Below, one piece after another: positions 1-8,063 of a stretch of 64,000 nucleotides of DNA (position 1 is its first letter; each line of letters starts with the position of its first letter). A model generated the notes under the pieces. That model was not told the DNA's origin. It saw only the letters and a list, made by a program, of their open reading frames with translations, and searched no databases. This DNA is from Caulobacter sp. (GTDB lineage Bacteria > Pseudomonadota > Alphaproteobacteria > Caulobacterales > Caulobacteraceae), in contig JAQGIP010000078.1 of NCBI GenBank assembly GCA_028291055.1, forward strand, positions 59,760-123,759. The letters are read 5' to 3'. The translations under genes were made by a program, and so were the position numbers.

Positions 1-114
1 GTCGGCATCGACTTTGCCTGGTGCCAGTCGCGCTTCCGCCTCCTGCCCAAGCCCAAGGCCCAGGCCAAGCCCCAGCGCGTCGCCGCGCCGAAGGAGAAGC
101 AGAGGGTCCGCTAA
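1..114 (+). CDS. 3' end of an unidentified gene (37 residues visible)
   Basis: Frame 1 is open from the window edge and ends at TAA 112-114. The visible tail begins VGIDFAWCQSRFRLLPKPKA and finishes with a Lys/Gln/Arg/Pro-rich stretch, probably an unstructured basic C-terminus. I do not recognise the family. It lies about 50 bp upstream of lspA on the same strand, so the two may be co-transcribed. Only the end is visible; the name cannot be decided from this window. Confidence 0.5.
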   Translation, partial: VGIDFAWCQSRFRLLPKPKAQAKPQRVAAPKEKQRVR

Positions 115-163
115 CCCCAGCCCCCAACGCTTCCAAGCCGGCCCGAACCGGCTATCGTGGCGC

Positions 164-685
164 ATGGATCGCCGGCTCAGGATCAGGATCAGCGCACTGC
201 TCACGGCCGTCTTCGCCGTCGCCCTCGACCAATCCACCAAGGCCTGGGCCCTCACCGCGCTCAGGCCCCGCCCAGACGGCCACTTCGCCCTGCCCGGCCA
301 CCTCGCCCTGCCCGGCCCCCTCGACCTCACCTTCACCCTCAACCAGAGCAACGCCTTCGGCCTGACCCCGGTCATCGGCCACGCGACCCGCTGGCTGCTG
401 ATGTCCGCCAACCTCGCCGTCGCCGCCGCCCTCCTCTACGTGATCCTCACCCGCCCGCTGAAACCCCTGATGCTGTTCGGCCTGGCCCTGATCATGGCCG
501 GCGCCGCCGGCAACGCGCTGGACCGCCTCTTTACCGGCGCCGTCATCGACTTCCTCGACGCCAGCAAGCTCGGCTTCACCTGGATCTTCAACCTCGCCGA
601 CGCCACCCTCGACCTGGGCATAGCCCTGGTCCTGCTGAGCGCCCTGCGCAACGAACGCCCGCCCATCCCGAAACAGACCCCCTAA
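164..685 (+). CDS. lspA: Lipoprotein signal peptidase (signal peptidase II)
   Basis: A 173-residue inner-membrane aspartyl protease that removes the signal peptide from diacylglyceryl-modified prolipoproteins. The family motifs are all present: LDQSTK near residue 20, an NQSNAFGL segment in place of the more usual NxGaAFG, GNALDRL and VIDFLD in the middle, and FNLADATLDLG near the C-terminus; the two catalytic Asp are those of GNALDRL and FNLAD. Four hydrophobic segments fit the family topology. An upstream in-frame ATG at 14 would add 50 low-complexity residues, so the start at 164 (MDRRLRIRI) is preferred. Length matches typical LspA (160-175). Predicted lipoproteins in this window (TlpA-like, LptM-like) would be substrates. 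Confidence 0.93.
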   Translation: MDRRLRIRISALLTAVFAVALDQSTKAWALTALRPRPDGHFALPGHLALPGPLDLTFTLNQSNAFGLTPVIGHATRWLLMSANLAVAAALLYVILTRPLKPLMLFGLALIMAGAAGNALDRLFTGAVIDFLDASKLGFTWIFNLADATLDLGIALVLLSALRNERPPIPKQTP

Positions 686-704
686 CCGCCCCTCCCCCAC
701 CCCC

Positions 705-738
705 CCGCTCATTCCCGCGCACGCGGGAATCCAGGCTT
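705..738. repeat. Family E hairpin repeat, single copy (E1)
   Basis: A CCGCTC prefix followed by a perfect short hairpin (ATTCCCGCG / CGCGGGAAT) and CCAGGCT, 20 bp after the lspA stop. It is one half of the paired E element seen at 15124, 29049, 38442, 45479 and 60166. It may end lspA transcription, but lacks a U-tract. Apart from this and repeat A1, I see nothing else in 686-1044. Confidence 0.7.
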
Positions 739-821
739 TTTCGCCACCGCCCGCCAGTCAACTGACCGGTCGGGTAGCGAAGCGGAAGGGCTCCGGTTGG
801 CTCTCTTTCGGCTGACTCGAC

Positions 822-892
822 AAGGGGACACCAATTCGGGCGCCGAACCCGACGTGGCAGGCAGGCGTGCCAATTATATATAGTGTCCCCGT
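822..892. repeat. Family A palindromic repeat, degenerate copy (A1)
   Basis: Begins AAGGGGACACC and ends TATATAGTGTCCCCGTAT, the degenerate inverted arms of the element that is perfect at 30516-30606. It lies upstream of the gene at 1045, and a second copy lies immediately after that gene (2203-2277). Confidence 0.75.
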
Positions 893-1044
893 ATCTCCCG
901 CGTCTCACGGCCCGGGGCTGAAGCCCTTCGTCCGAGGCTGAAACATGACCGCTACGAAGCCAATCGTCACCTGGCCATGGACCGGAAGAAACCTGATACT
1001 GCTTGCAGCATGTGACGCCGAAAACACGGATCCGGAGTTGTGAA

Positions 1045-2202
1045 ATGGTCTTGATGGCGATGGCCGCAGTCGCCGCGGCGGCGACCGTGAGCGCCGCGCC
1101 AACCCCTCCGGTCGATCTCAATCGGCAGGTCTCGGGCGCCACCTACTACAATCGGCCCGGCGCGGACCTGTCGGCCCATGACGCGGATCTCAGAGCCTGC
1201 ATCGCCGAGGCGGCCAAGACCGAGCAAGGCGTCGGGGCCGGCATCGCGGCGCCGATGATCATGACGGCCTTCAACATCACCAGCCCCGGTATCGTGCCCA
1301 ATATCGAAAACTGCATGGTGACGAAGAAGTGGCGCGTCGTTCGCGTCGAAGCCGCCGAAGGCGCGCGGCTCACCAAGCTTGCTCAACCCGAACTGTCGCT
1401 CGTCCTGAAGGATTGGGTGGGGTCGGAAACCGTCCACGGTGAGGTCGCGCGCGTATGGGCAAACGACGCCGCCCTGGCGCGGACGGTCAAATACAGCTTC
1501 TCGACGCCGGTCATAAACCGCTCCCTCAGCTTCGCGGCCCTGGCGCCCGTCGCGCCGCCCCCACCATCGCCTACAGCGGCCCCCTGGCCTGACAGGCCCT
1601 CCAGCGCCAGGCCTGTCGACGCCCTGAAGACCGGCGCCTTCGGTGCGGCGCCTCCGGGCGACGCGATCATCATCGTCGGCGTGACGGGTACGGGCGGCTC
1701 CCGGGGCTGGGGCATCGCCTTTCAGCGGATGGGCCGGTTGCCTGATACGCCCGCCTGGATCGCCGACCAGCGGCCGGATTTCTTCCTGGCTGCCTGGCAG
1801 GGAATCTTCGCCAAGAAGGGCTCAGGCCTGTTCGCCTATGCTGTTCCCGCGGGGCGCTGGCGGCTGGCCGGACTGCTCGGCGTAGGGGCCTTCATCGATT
1901 TCTGCCTGGGCGCTCCGAGCTTCGAAGCCCGGGCGGGCGATGTCATCTACGCGGGGACTTTCGATTTCAGCGCGCCGGAACTGAGGCCCGACCTCGACGT
2001 CGCCCCCGCCCTGGCCCTGCTTTCGAGCCAACCCGCCATGGCCGCAAAGCTGCACGCCGCGGCCTACAGCAATGGCTCGACCACCAGCTGCGTCAGGCCC
2101 ATCGCCGCCTCATGGAGCGACAGCCCCAACTTCTACATCTACAACTACGAGATTGACGCGCCCACGCCGCCACGGGACGAAACCCCCGTCTTCGTGAGGT
2201 AA
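1045..2202 (+). CDS. Two-domain secreted protein of unknown function
   Basis: 385 residues from ATG 1045, preceded by CGGAG about 8 bp upstream; an in-frame ATG at 1003 would add 14 residues before the signal sequence. The N-terminus (MVLMAMAAVAAAATVSAAP) is a cleavable signal peptide, so the protein is probably periplasmic or outer-membrane associated. Residues about 20-150 form one domain (with ACIAEAAK and a Cys in ENCMVTKKW), then a Pro-rich linker (APVAPPPPSPTAAPWP), then a C-terminal domain of about 190 residues beginning DAIIIVGVTGTGG with a beta-rich pattern and PAGRWRLAGL. I do not recognise either domain. The gene is bracketed by family A repeats at 822-892 and 2203-2277, and its codon use looks a little less GC-extreme than its neighbours, which could mean transfer. 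Confidence 0.72.
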   Translation: MVLMAMAAVAAAATVSAAPTPPVDLNRQVSGATYYNRPGADLSAHDADLRACIAEAAKTEQGVGAGIAAPMIMTAFNITSPGIVPNIENCMVTKKWRVVRVEAAEGARLTKLAQPELSLVLKDWVGSETVHGEVARVWANDAALARTVKYSFSTPVINRSLSFAALAPVAPPPPSPTAAPWPDRPSSARPVDALKTGAFGAAPPGDAIIIVGVTGTGGSRGWGIAFQRMGRLPDTPAWIADQRPDFFLAAWQGIFAKKGSGLFAYAVPAGRWRLAGLLGVGAFIDFCLGAPSFEARAGDVIYAGTFDFSAPELRPDLDVAPALALLSSQPAMAAKLHAAAYSNGSTTSCVRPIAASWSDSPNFYIYNYEIDAPTPPRDETPVFVR

Positions 2203-2277
2203 CAGGACACCATACTCAATTTGGCTGTCGGGCCGACCGGCGGGCAGTCCAGTTACGTATAGTGTCCCCTTATCTCC
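2203..2277. repeat. Family A palindromic repeat (A2)
   Basis: Starts right after the TAA of the upstream gene with CAGGACACCATACTCAATTT and ends ACGTATAGTGTCCCCTTATC. The left arm is degenerate, the right arm well conserved. Read on the minus strand, the right arm supplies the last codons and the stop (TAA) of the truncated ORF 2253-2561, so insertion of this element probably broke that gene. Confidence 0.8.
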
Positions 2278-2561
2278 CCCTGCCAGCCCAACCAAGCGAC
2301 CAAATTGCTCGGCATCTCGCAAAGCGGCGCCACCCGACTTGCCCCGCCAAAATTGCGGGTGACGCGTTCGCAGGCGTCGCCCTGCAACCCGGCCCAGACA
2401 CGATTAGACTGATAGTCGGCTTCCACACGCAACAGTCGGTGGTCAAGGCCCAGGGCTGTCGTGATCAGACCGTTGAGCTCGATCCACCTCTGATCAAGCG
2501 CGCCCTTGCTTGCGCGAAGCTCCGGCGGCGGATTAGGCGATTGCGAGGCTGGGCGCGCCAT
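2253..2561 (-). pseudogene. Truncated third gene of the DNA-methyltransferase operon
   Basis: Minus-strand reading frame of 102 codons from ATG 2561, overlapping the end of the methyltransferase by 29 bp. Its codons are G/C-ending like real genes here, and the translation looks natural (LDQRWIELNGLITTALGLDH, then VEADYQSNRVWAGLQGD). The last residues (EIRGHYT) and the stop are encoded by the arm of repeat A2, so the original 3' part is missing. In modification operons a gene in this place is often the nuclease or another effector, but nothing visible identifies it. It could be a short real gene that merely ends in the repeat, or a chance frame. Confidence 0.45.
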
Positions 2562-4977
2562 ACATCTCCGCCACGATCTGAGCCGTGCGACTGCGCCACG
2601 TCGGGTCAATCACATCGACTCCCTTGCCGAGCATCGCCAGTTCACTGACACGGCGCCCGGCGGCCGGATCCAGGCTGAGCGCGCGCAGGTCAGGCAGAGG
2701 CATGGGATTGACGTGACGGGCGCTGAGATCGAACTGCCCGCCCGCAACATGGGGAGCGTAGAGACTGAGTAGTTTGGCGAAGGGCGACGAATTGAACAAC
2801 GCGACATAGGCGGCGAGGATGTCGGCCAACGGCAAGGCCTCATCGTCCGCCTCCGCCAGCGCGGCCTTCGGCGTCCACACGTGCCCCATCACCGCCAGAT
2901 ACTCAGCTTGGTAGTCGCCCACAAAGCCGCCTTCGGCGGAGAAGAACTTACTGATGATGCGAGGCCCGTCGTTGTAGGCCCAAGATCGCGGGTGCATCAG
3001 CCCCCACCAGTCCGCGCGTTTAGATCGTACAATCGCCGCGCGTGACGCCAACCGATCCTTGGCTGGAGCCAAAACCTTTTTGAAATAGCTTGGCGCGGCC
3101 TCAGCGACCGCAGCTTCGTCAGCGAACAATGCTCCCGAGGCCACGTGCGGGAAGAACACATAATAAGGCTTTATGACCCGACCGTTCTGGATGGAGTCAG
3201 TCATAGTCGCGATGCGGAAGGCCTTGCGATCCCTAGTGGGCAGAGCGCGCCATTCGTCCTGCGTCAACAACAACGCATCGTTGAGCCCGGTCTGAATGCC
3301 TTGAGAGACCTCGAAGAGATTCTGCACGCTGGGCAGGGACAACTCGCTGAGTGCGGTCAGGAGCCGTTCAGTCGCCGGCGTCGGCAGCCGCCAAGTCGGT
3401 CGGCCGGTCAGCGAGTCAGACAAGATCGGGAAAAGGCTCCACCGGCTCTCAATAATCGGCGCCGTCGGCGCTGCGCCGTTGAGCTTGCGGATTTGGCGTA
3501 GGGCCTCGCCGGTGGCGGCTGCGTCGTTCTCGGTGAGGACGGCCGTCAGGGTAGAGGGAGTTTGTGGACGACCCTTGCGTACGACTGCGCACGCGACTTG
3601 GACCATGGCGTGCGAGAATAGGCCAAAATCGCCGATCGACGCCAGCATGCGCACGTCGCCCTCGCTGGCGATCCGCTCGCGCCAGGACGCCGCGGCCTTC
3701 AAGGACAAAAGGCTGGCCGGAAACAGCGACCCGAGGACCCCTCCTGGACTGAGGGCCTCGAGGCCGCGCGCTACGAAGGCCATGCTGTAATCGCCCCGCG
3801 CCGCGCCCTCATCCGTGGCCTCACGGAGTTGCTGGCGCTGCTCGGCACTCTGGGCCCCAAAGGCGATGAAAGGTGGATTCATGACGATAACGTCACAGAC
3901 CGGCATGCCCGCGTCTCCCAGCGAGTCGCCGCAAGTCAATTCAAGCTCGACGCCGCCGTCGGGCGACCAGTCCCGCAACGACAAACGCAGGACGAATCGA
4001 GCCATGGCGATTGCGGCCGCAGAAATATCCAGCCCGACCAACTTCAGCCGGCCGTTGAACTTGGAGCGGCGCAGAGCGCGCAGCGCCTCATGCAGGAAGG
4101 CTCCCGAGCCGCAGGCCGGATCACATACCGTCAACGTCTGGCGGCTGGCGAGATCGGGCATGGCGGCCAGGACCTGCTCGACAATGCTGCGCGCCAGGGC
4201 CGGCGGCGTGAAGTGGGTGCCGCCGCGATTGTCCACCCGCGTTTCGGGCGCATCGATCAGGCCAAACAAATCGAGATTCGGAGAGACGCGCAGCAGTTCG
4301 AAATGCGCCTCCTGAAACAGCTGACCTCCGGCGTGGCGAATGGCTAGGGCCGGGTGCAGACGTAGGAACGATAGACCGCCAGGGGCTGCGGCGACCTCGG
4401 CCCCCGCCGCGTCCAGACCATGAGCCGCCAAGCGCGCGCAGAGCTCCGGGCCGTCTTCGGCCAAGCCTAAACCTGCCGGGTTGGCTCGATAGTCCTGCGG
4501 CGCGATGAGCAGCGCCAGGGCGGCGAGATAGACGTCGGTCGTCCGCGCATCGGGCAGACCGGCATTGTGGCTCAGCGAACGAACACGACGGAAGTAGTTG
4601 AGCAGGTGATCGACGACGCCGCGATTGGAACGCAGGCGATCATCATTGAGATAGGCGTAGAAGCGATCAAGACTTCGCTCGACGCCGCCGCGCTCATAGA
4701 CCCGCGGCTCGTGGGGCGCATCCCAGCGTAGCACGGCCACCTTGTCGTCGGTGACTGTGACGTGGTGGGGAATGTCGCTCGACCAAGCCCATCCGGCCGG
4801 GTCGTTGTGACGCCACAGGTCCTCGGTCGAGGTCGAAAGCGCAAACGTGCCAAAGCCGCCGTCTAGGAGAACGTGGTGATCGCCGGGCAGGGGAGCGGCG
4901 TCATGGCCTTCAAATAGCGGTGCGAGTGCCAAGCCGAAGCGTTGGCTCCAATCAAAGGCTAAGCCGGACGCGGTCAT
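2533..4977 (-). CDS. N6-adenine DNA methyltransferase with C-terminal specificity region
   Basis: 814 residues from ATG 4977, which overlaps the stop of the upstream HTH gene (ATGA), so translation is coupled; the frame extends upstream without a better start. Motif X-like HFTPPALA at about 255, SAM-binding motif I DPACGSGAF at about 286-294, and catalytic NPPF at about 367-370 mark an adenine-N6 methyltransferase. The N-terminal 250 residues contain no nuclease motif I can recognise. The C-terminal half has a target-recognition-like segment (FEVSQGIQTGLNDALLL, about 555) typical of type I S-like/TaqI C-terminal regions. Overall it resembles Eco57I- or PglX/DISARM-type modification subunits, but no helicase or nuclease gene is adjacent. 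The third gene of the operon appears truncated, so this may be an orphan methylase left from a defence system. Confidence 0.85.
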   Translation of the reverse strand: MTASGLAFDWSQRFGLALAPLFEGHDAAPLPGDHHVLLDGGFGTFALSTSTEDLWRHNDPAGWAWSSDIPHHVTVTDDKVAVLRWDAPHEPRVYERGGVERSLDRFYAYLNDDRLRSNRGVVDHLLNYFRRVRSLSHNAGLPDARTTDVYLAALALLIAPQDYRANPAGLGLAEDGPELCARLAAHGLDAAGAEVAAAPGGLSFLRLHPALAIRHAGGQLFQEAHFELLRVSPNLDLFGLIDAPETRVDNRGGTHFTPPALARSIVEQVLAAMPDLASRQTLTVCDPACGSGAFLHEALRALRRSKFNGRLKLVGLDISAAAIAMARFVLRLSLRDWSPDGGVELELTCGDSLGDAGMPVCDVIVMNPPFIAFGAQSAEQRQQLREATDEGAARGDYSMAFVARGLEALSPGGVLGSLFPASLLSLKAAASWRERIASEGDVRMLASIGDFGLFSHAMVQVACAVVRKGRPQTPSTLTAVLTENDAAATGEALRQIRKLNGAAPTAPIIESRWSLFPILSDSLTGRPTWRLPTPATERLLTALSELSLPSVQNLFEVSQGIQTGLNDALLLTQDEWRALPTRDRKAFRIATMTDSIQNGRVIKPYYVFFPHVASGALFADEAAVAEAAPSYFKKVLAPAKDRLASRAAIVRSKRADWWGLMHPRSWAYNDGPRIISKFFSAEGGFVGDYQAEYLAVMGHVWTPKAALAEADDEALPLADILAAYVALFNSSPFAKLLSLYAPHVAGGQFDLSARHVNPMPLPDLRALSLDPAAGRRVSELAMLGKGVDVIDPTWRSRTAQIVAEMYGAPSLAIA

Positions 4978-5426
4978 CGATGTACCGCCACGGCAGGAAA
5001 CAGCGGCAGCTGGGCTTCTACCAGCAGCTGGCTGGGCATGGCCAAGGCCTCCAAGTGCCGGCTCAGGCCGACGGTTAGGTAGGCATCCTTGGCGTAGGAC
5101 TCCCCGTCCAACCTCAGCAACGCCTCCTGTGCGTTGGGAAACACCGCGACCGCACCCCACAGAGAGGGAAACGAACGCCCCTTCAAAAGCGTCTGAAGTT
5201 GCGCGATGGCAGAGCGCCAGCCGCTGACCTCAACGCTGTAGCGCTGATGAACCTCGTTGAGGACACGCAGAGCCAAAATAGTCTGCCATGAAAAGAGCGC
5301 CAGATGTCCGCGACCGGCGGGCGGGACGTCTGCGGCCACCACGGCCCGTCGCCCACACCACTCGCGAAGTTGGTGAGGGGTTAGGCCTGACAAGCGCGCG
5401 GCATCTGATGCTTGGACCAGTGACAT
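4974..5426 (-). CDS. MerR-like HTH protein coupled to the methyltransferase
   Basis: 150 residues. The N-terminal half (SDAARLSGLTPHQLREWCGR, then FSWQTILALRVL) is a MerR-type winged helix: a recognition helix followed by the conserved segment that normally reads F/Y-S-x-x-D-x-x-x-L-R-x-I. The C-terminal half has no ligand-binding cysteines. It is the first gene of an operon with the methyltransferase (4-bp overlap). A 7-bp inverted repeat sits just upstream of its start codon, which would suit autoregulation like that of controller proteins in restriction-modification loci. That role is inferred from position only. Alternatively it could be a DNA-targeting partner of the methylase. Confidence 0.7.
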   Translation of the reverse strand: MSLVQASDAARLSGLTPHQLREWCGRRAVVAADVPPAGRGHLALFSWQTILALRVLNEVHQRYSVEVSGWRSAIAQLQTLLKGRSFPSLWGAVAVFPNAQEALLRLDGESYAKDAYLTVGLSRHLEALAMPSQLLVEAQLPLFPAVAVHR

Positions 5427-5430
5427 ACGT

Positions 5431-5506
5431 GGATGGGTATCATGCCCATCCTGACGGTGCCATTGCCAATCCAGACTATATAATCATACGATTCCAGCGT
5501 CGCCAA
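5431..5506 (-). promoter_or_regulatory. Candidate promoter and operator of the HTH-methyltransferase operon
   Basis: On the minus strand TTGGCG (5506-5501) and TTATAT (5483-5478) form a -35/-10 pair with 17-bp spacing in unusually AT-rich DNA. Downstream, GGATGGG (5431-5437) and CCCATCC (5445-5451) are perfect inverted arms 7 bp apart, ending 5 bp before the start codon of the HTH gene. A bound protein here would block transcription or ribosome entry. Confidence 0.5.
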
Positions 5507-5600
5507 ATTCGGTCATAGGGCCGCCGGCGGATAAGTGTCTGAATCCCAACGCTGCTCCAAGTCAGCCGTTGGCGCTATGAAGCCATGTAGGCAATCCCCC

Positions 5601-7127
5601 CTACCCCAACACCCCCTCCGCCAACATCACCGCCTCCCGCTCCGCCCGCCCCGCCTCCAGCGCGTAAACCACTCGCCCCGCCGCATCATACTCCGGCCAC
5701 GGCAGCGTCCCCGTCTTGGCGAACCCGACCCACAGCCCATGCACCCGGTCGGCCAGGTCCTGCGGCGGGTTGGTCCCCGCGAAGCCCTCGCGCCCCGTGC
5801 ACGAGGCCAGGGTGTTGAACACGAACGGCAGCTCGATGCCGTGGCAGGCGCCCAGTTCGCCGCCGAACTGGTCGCCGCGCCACTCCATCTCATAGACGTG
5901 GGTGGTCCCCCCGTGCGCGGCGGCGAACCAGCGCGCGGGCAGGCGGAAGACCAGGTCGTGCATAGCCTCGGTGAACACGAAGCCGGGCTTCCTGCCGGCC
6001 TTGCCCAGGCCATAGGCCTTGAGGATCTCGCGCGCCCGGGGCTCGGAGCGCCGCAGCATCAGGATGGCCAGCCAGCCGGTCAGCCTGGCCCGCACCCCGG
6101 TGGGCACGAAATAGAGGTTCATCTCCTCGCGATTGGTGCCGATCAGCATGTTGATTTCGGCGCCCGCGCCGGTCTTCAACGCGCTCAGCGGGTGCTCTGG
6201 GATCACGTCGTCGCCGACCACCGGGATGAAGCGGCTGATGCCGAACACCGGCTCGCGGCCGTGTTCGTCGCGCAGGTCCAGCCGGGTCAGCGGGTTCTGC
6301 ACCCGGGTCAGGGCCTGCAAGGCCTGTTCGACCGTGCGGGTCCTGAACCCCTCGGCGGTGGGCGCCACGCGCAGCAGCCTGGCCAGCTTGGAAACCAGCC
6401 TGGCCGCGACCGGCAGGGGGCGCACCATCTGGCCGTGGCCGCTCTCGATGATGGTCTTGCTGAACAGCCCCCGGGCCAGGGGCGAGGCCATCAGGGCGGC
6501 GATGGCCATGGCGCCCGCCGATTCCCCGAACAGGGTGACGTTGCCGGCGTCGCCCCCGAAGGCGGCGGCGTTGCGCTGCACCCATTGCAGGGCCGCGATG
6601 ATGTCGCGCAGGCCAAGGTTGGTCGGGGCGCCGGGGACGGGCGCGAAGCCCTCGACCCCCAGCCGGTAGTTGACGGCCATCAACACCACGCCGGAGCGGG
6701 CGAACGCGCTGCCGTCGGTGATGGCCGTGTCGTTGCAGCCCAGCACGAAGCCGCCGCCATGGACGAACACCATCACCGGCCGGCCCTTCGCGCCTGGCGC
6801 GATCGCCGCATCGGGCGTCCAGACATTCACCGTCAGATAGTCGTCGCCCCGGCGCCACGCGTCGCCCACCAGGGGCGCCACATCCAGCCCCGGGAAATTC
6901 CCCAAGATCTGCGGCGCGTTAGGCCCGGGCCGCGCGCCGTCGCGCACCGCGCTCCAGGGCGCATGCGGGGCCGGCGCCTTGAAGCGCAGCTCGCCCACCG
7001 GCGGCGCGGCATAGGGGATGTCGCGAAACCAGTTCAGCCCCGGCTCGGCCACCCCGCGCACGGGGCCCGTGTCGGTGACGACGATCGGGCCGGCGGCGGT
7101 CTCGGCGTCAAGGGGGGTCTCGGTCAT
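5601..7127 (-). CDS. Type-B carboxylesterase
   Basis: 508 residues from ATG 7127, preceded by AGGAG about 9 bp upstream on the minus strand; the frame is open further up but without coding character. Alpha/beta-hydrolase of the carboxylesterase/lipase B family: oxyanion-hole VFVHGGGF, nucleophile elbow GESAG, an acidic residue in GTNREEMN, and catalytic His in CHGIELPFVF. No signal peptide, so cytoplasmic. It should cleave carboxylic esters; the substrate is unknown. It stands alone, divergent from the Lrp-type regulator at 7584 across 456 bp, which might control it. Confidence 0.88.
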   Translation of the reverse strand: MTETPLDAETAAGPIVVTDTGPVRGVAEPGLNWFRDIPYAAPPVGELRFKAPAPHAPWSAVRDGARPGPNAPQILGNFPGLDVAPLVGDAWRRGDDYLTVNVWTPDAAIAPGAKGRPVMVFVHGGGFVLGCNDTAITDGSAFARSGVVLMAVNYRLGVEGFAPVPGAPTNLGLRDIIAALQWVQRNAAAFGGDAGNVTLFGESAGAMAIAALMASPLARGLFSKTIIESGHGQMVRPLPVAARLVSKLARLLRVAPTAEGFRTRTVEQALQALTRVQNPLTRLDLRDEHGREPVFGISRFIPVVGDDVIPEHPLSALKTGAGAEINMLIGTNREEMNLYFVPTGVRARLTGWLAILMLRRSEPRAREILKAYGLGKAGRKPGFVFTEAMHDLVFRLPARWFAAAHGGTTHVYEMEWRGDQFGGELGACHGIELPFVFNTLASCTGREGFAGTNPPQDLADRVHGLWVGFAKTGTLPWPEYDAAGRVVYALEAGRAEREAVMLAEGVLG

Positions 7128-7583
7128 GGGCGCTCCTGGCGGGGCTAGCATAGCCGGGCCGTGCGCGCCGGAACCTGTCGAGCCTTTGCCGAGCGGCGCT
7201 TTGGGCGTGCCGGGGGCGTGCCGGGGGCCATGCCGGAGACCGTGCGGTGGATGAGTGATTCCCCGCTTTCCTTCCGGCGCGAGCGGTCGTAAGCCGACGG
7301 GGTGAACCGCGTTCACCTGTGGCGACCCGGCGGCATCGAACCGTGGGCGTGCAAGGGGTCCGGCGGCGCATCGGCAGGCGCCCGAGGGCCTGCGCTCCGG
7401 GCATCGGCTCCGGACGGACGTCCCGCCTCCCCGGCGTTCCAAACCGGCGCGCGCTCGCAACGCCGCCGCAGCCATAGTCGTGTAACACGTTCGCTGAACG
7501 CGCCGAGGGAGCGGCGGGTTCGGCGCTTGGAATCGCTCGCCTTTAGTTCAAACGATCTAATTTTCCCGAGTGTGTTAGCGCAT
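7128..7583. promoter_or_regulatory. Divergent intergenic region between esterase and Lrp/AsnC regulator
   Basis: 456 bp with no convincing gene on either strand; reading frames here lack conserved features. The last 50 bp before the regulator are locally AT-rich (TTCAAACGATCTAATTTTCC near 7548-7567), a loose A/T-centred dyad of the kind Lrp-family proteins bind, so autoregulation is possible. The remaining DNA holds nothing I can name. Confidence 0.3.
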
Positions 7584-8063
7584 ATGAACCAAGAACGTAG
7601 TCTTGATGGGTACGATCGCAAGATTCTGCGGACCCTGTCCGCCGATGGCCGCGTCAGCTGGCGCGACCTGGCCGACGCCATCGGCCTGACCCTCACCCCC
7701 ACCCTGCGCCGCGTGCGCCGGCTCGAAGCCGACGGCTATATTCGCGGTTACGCCGCCCAGCTCGACGAGGAGAAGCTGGCCGGGGGCATGACCGTCTTCG
7801 TGTCCGTCACCCTGGAGCGCCAGGTCGAGGACGTGCTGGCCGGCTTCGAGCAGATCGTCGCCGCCATGCCCGAGATCGTCGGCGGCTTCCTGATGACCGG
7901 CGGGGCCGACTATCTGCTGCACACCGTGGTGCGCAGCCTCGAACACTATCAGGACCTGCTGACCCGGCTGACCCGCGCGCCCGGCGTCGCCCACATCGAA
8001 TCCAGCTTCGCGCTGAAGGCCTTCGTGCGCCGCTCCTCGCTCGAAGCCGGCGCCCTGTCTTGA
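7584..8063 (+). CDS. Lrp/AsnC-family transcriptional regulator
   Basis: 159 residues from ATG 7584. Residues 8-60 are the AsnC-type HTH (YDRKILRTLSADGRVSWRDL, then the recognition helix in LTPTLRRVRRLEADGYI); residues about 70-150 are the RAM effector-binding domain with the MTGGADYLLHTVV core. Members sense amino acids or related ligands and bind DNA as octamers. Its stop overlaps the TTG start of the spermidine-synthase-like gene (TTGA), so the two are co-translated, and the carboxylesterase is divergent. The ligand cannot be predicted. Confidence 0.9.
   Translation: MNQERSLDGYDRKILRTLSADGRVSWRDLADAIGLTLTPTLRRVRRLEADGYIRGYAAQLDEEKLAGGMTVFVSVTLERQVEDVLAGFEQIVAAMPEIVGGFLMTGGADYLLHTVVRSLEHYQDLLTRLTRAPGVAHIESSFALKAFVRRSSLEAGALS

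Noticed and set aside
5535..7148. Long plus-strand reading frame of 537 codons
   Set aside because: Antisense shadow of the carboxylesterase; Arg/Gly/His-rich with no motifs, while the minus strand has all esterase motifs.
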